From: Bacillota bacterium
Lineage (GTDB): Bacteria > Bacillota > Clostridia > Clostridiales > Caloramatoraceae
Length of the DNA: 7,046 nt
Assembly: GCA_023415335.1 (NCBI GenBank)
Contig: JAEZLD010000066.1
Coordinates: 1 to 7,046, forward strand
Reading direction: 5' to 3'
Both the position numbers and the translations under genes were made by a program. The notes under the pieces are model-generated. The model did no database searches, was not told where the DNA came from, and saw only the letters and a list, made by a program, of their open reading frames with translations. Below are positions 6,098 to 7,046 of the stretch, one piece after another (position 1 is the stretch's first letter; each line of letters starts with the position of its first letter).

Positions 6098-6469
6098 ATG
6101 GGCTGTTGGAATAAAAAACATATATTATGCCTTATTATTTTTATTGTAATATCCCTTTATAGCCCTTTGTCTTATATAAATCTGAAAGCCTATTCCTCCT
6201 TCAAAATCAACCTTCCCAAGGAGGAACTGCTTATGATTCCATCGGGAATACAGCAGCTGCCCTCCGGATATAATTCAAAAAAGCCTTTTTTTCTTTTAAA
6301 GCCTATGCTTAGGCACATGGATTTAATTTTAAACACTATATTTATTTTAGCATGCTACATATGCTTACTTTTCATAAGAGCAATAATAAATAAACGCAGA
6401 CTAATACATGAGCTCTGTGTGGTAAAGCTCCACGGGAGCAAATATAAATCCCCTGTCCTCTCCTTTTGA
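6098..6469 (+). CDS. Small two-helix membrane protein of unknown function
   Basis: I do not recognise this 123-residue protein. It has a basic N-terminus (NKKH), a first membrane helix at about 8-24, a loop of about 50 residues (25-74, containing SSFKINLPKEELLMIPSGIQ and a LLKPMLRH segment), a second helix at about 75-97, and a basic tail starting NKRR. By the positive-inside rule both ends should be cytoplasmic and the loop outside. The start is well supported: AAGGAGGG lies 6 bases before ATG 6098, downstream of a near-consensus promoter. The next small gene follows after 28 bases without a terminator, so the two form an operon. The gene is divergent from dbpA. The real signals argue for expression; the role is unknown. 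Confidence 0.75.
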   Translation: MGCWNKKHILCLIIFIVISLYSPLSYINLKAYSSFKINLPKEELLMIPSGIQQLPSGYNSKKPFFLLKPMLRHMDLILNTIFILACYICLLFIRAIINKRRLIHELCVVKLHGSKYKSPVLSF

Positions 6470-6497
6470 AGAATAACCAGTAAGGAGGTGGAGAGGA

Positions 6498-6611
6498 ATG
6501 GATATGCAGAAAATAGTGGTACTTATTTTCTTTGGCCTGTTTGTAGTTGGGGGAGGCTTCCTGATTGTAAAGTCACAGGCTTCAAATAAAAGCAACACAC
6601 AGGGCAAGTAA
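6498..6611 (+). CDS. 37-residue single-helix membrane peptide, unknown function
   Basis: A short frame starts at ATG 6498, nine bases after a perfect AAGGAGG (6482-6488), and stops at TAA 6609-6611. The product has a four-residue lead (MDMQ), one hydrophobic helix (about 6-24, IVVLIFFGLFVVGGGFLIV) and a polar tail (KSQASNKSNTQGK). ATG 6504 is a possible alternative start but lies 15 bases from that site. A rho-independent terminator begins 20 bases after the stop, so this is the last gene of the operon with the 123-residue membrane protein. Its size and layout fit a small membrane-associated regulator or partner peptide, but a toxin or a neutral microprotein is equally possible. Confidence 0.7.
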   Translation: MDMQKIVVLIFFGLFVVGGGFLIVKSQASNKSNTQGK

Positions 6612-6631
6612 CATGGCAAATAATTAATGCT

Positions 6632-6678
6632 GGAAAGTATACCTTTAAACATAAAGGGCATACTTTCCCTTTTTATTT
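6632..6678 (+). terminator. Rho-independent terminator of the small membrane operon
   Basis: GGAAAGTAT pairs with ATACTTTCC, and inside it CCTTTA pairs with TAAAGG around an AACA loop, with a small internal loop between the two stems. The sequence continues CTTTTTATTT. Confidence 0.9.
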
Positions 6679-6706
6679 GAGGGGTGGTGTTTCCTCCAAA
6701 CATGTT

Positions 6707-6737
6707 AAAATTCAAAGGTGAGGACAAAGCCTCACCT
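6707..6737 (-). terminator. Rho-independent terminator of the GH13 gene
   Basis: On the minus strand AGGTGAGG and CCTCACCT form a perfect 8-bp stem around CTTTGT, followed by TTGAATTTT. It starts 17 bases after the stop codon. It faces the plus-strand terminator at 6632-6678, so the two convergent units are insulated from each other. Confidence 0.82.
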
Positions 6738-6754
6738 CCAAGTGTACACTCTTT

Positions 6755-7046
6755 TTACTTTATCTTCAACACAACAACCTCATAAGGCCTGTAATAATCC
6801 TGTGTATCTGGATAGTTGCAAAGTATGACCTGTCCCTCAGGCCTTTTCTCTTTGCGTTTTTTTGTTCCTTCAGCTAAGTGGCACTCCACAAGGAAGGTCT
6901 CGTCCCCTGCTCTCCTATAATAGGTGAACATATCCCTGTTATTTTTATCCACTATCTCTATTGTTCCATAGGTAAAGGCCCTGTGGCTTCTTCTTATTTC
7001 AATTATTCTCTTATAATAGCTCCACACAGAGTTCTCATCCTTCATC
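6755..7046 (-). CDS. GH13 alpha-glucosidase family protein, C-terminal end (5' end outside window)
   Basis: Only the last 96-97 codons are visible, ending at TAA 6757-6755. The segment DENSVWSYYKRIIEIRRSH, then FTYG, matches the DPxSVxxYYxxLIxLRKxxxxxxYG block at the end of the catalytic barrel of GH13 oligo-1,6-glucosidase, alpha-glucosidase and trehalose-6-phosphate hydrolase enzymes. ILCNYPD and RPYEVVVLKI match the closing strands of their C-terminal beta domain. These enzymes hydrolyse alpha-glucosidic bonds in short cytoplasmic oligosaccharides. Catalytic residues and most specificity determinants lie outside the window, so substrate cannot be assigned. The ATG at 7045 is internal to the family alignment and is not the true start. 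Confidence 0.82.
   Translation of the reverse strand, partial: MKDENSVWSYYKRIIEIRRSHRAFTYGTIEIVDKNNRDMFTYYRRAGDETFLVECHLAEGTKKRKEKRPEGQVILCNYPDTQDYYRPYEVVVLKIK

Noticed and set aside
6401..6727. Minus-strand open frame of 108 codons across the small membrane operon
   Set aside because: It overlaps two plus-strand genes with strong start signals and crosses a terminator hairpin.

Overview
The window looks like chromosomal DNA from a low-to-moderate GC Gram-positive anaerobe of the Clostridia (Bacillota). This rests on AT-rich spacers, strong AGGAGG-type ribosome binding sites, compact rho-independent terminators, a clostridial-type ECF sigma/anti-sigma pair, lrgAB, and a YxiN-like DbpA helicase. 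I saw no transposase, integrase, tRNA, rRNA or CRISPR array. The species cannot be named from the sequence alone.

Layout from left to right. (1) 1-1326, plus strand: the C-terminal two thirds of DNA topoisomerase III (topB), followed by a long hairpin. (2) 1482-3127, plus strand: a probable autoregulated ECF promoter, an ECF sigma factor, its overlapping membrane-bound anti-sigma/sensor gene, and a strong terminator. The anti-sigma frame carries an in-frame TAA at codon 95. The sigma factor appears to lack four residues in region 2.2. (3) 3128-3305: a spacer holding a roughly 100-bp relic of a DEAD-box helicase, which shares a 38/41-base match with dbpA 2.16 kb away, and the lrgAB terminator. 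(4) 5952-3306, minus strand: dbpA, then lrgA and lrgB. The lrgAB pair has its own promoter, a TTG start for lrgA and an 8-base gene overlap. (5) 6036-6678, plus strand: a near-consensus promoter driving two small membrane-protein genes of unknown function (123 and 37 residues), ending in a terminator. (6) 7046-6707, minus strand: the C-terminal end of a GH13 alpha-glucosidase-type enzyme and its terminator.

How the genes relate: most of these are independent housekeeping or accessory units rather than one pathway. The one clear regulatory system is the sigma/anti-sigma pair. Its architecture is an intact operon, but both partners carry lesions, so it is probably decaying or altered. The unrecognised two-gene membrane operon at 6098-6611 is the best candidate for something undescribed, although nothing in its sequence shows a function.
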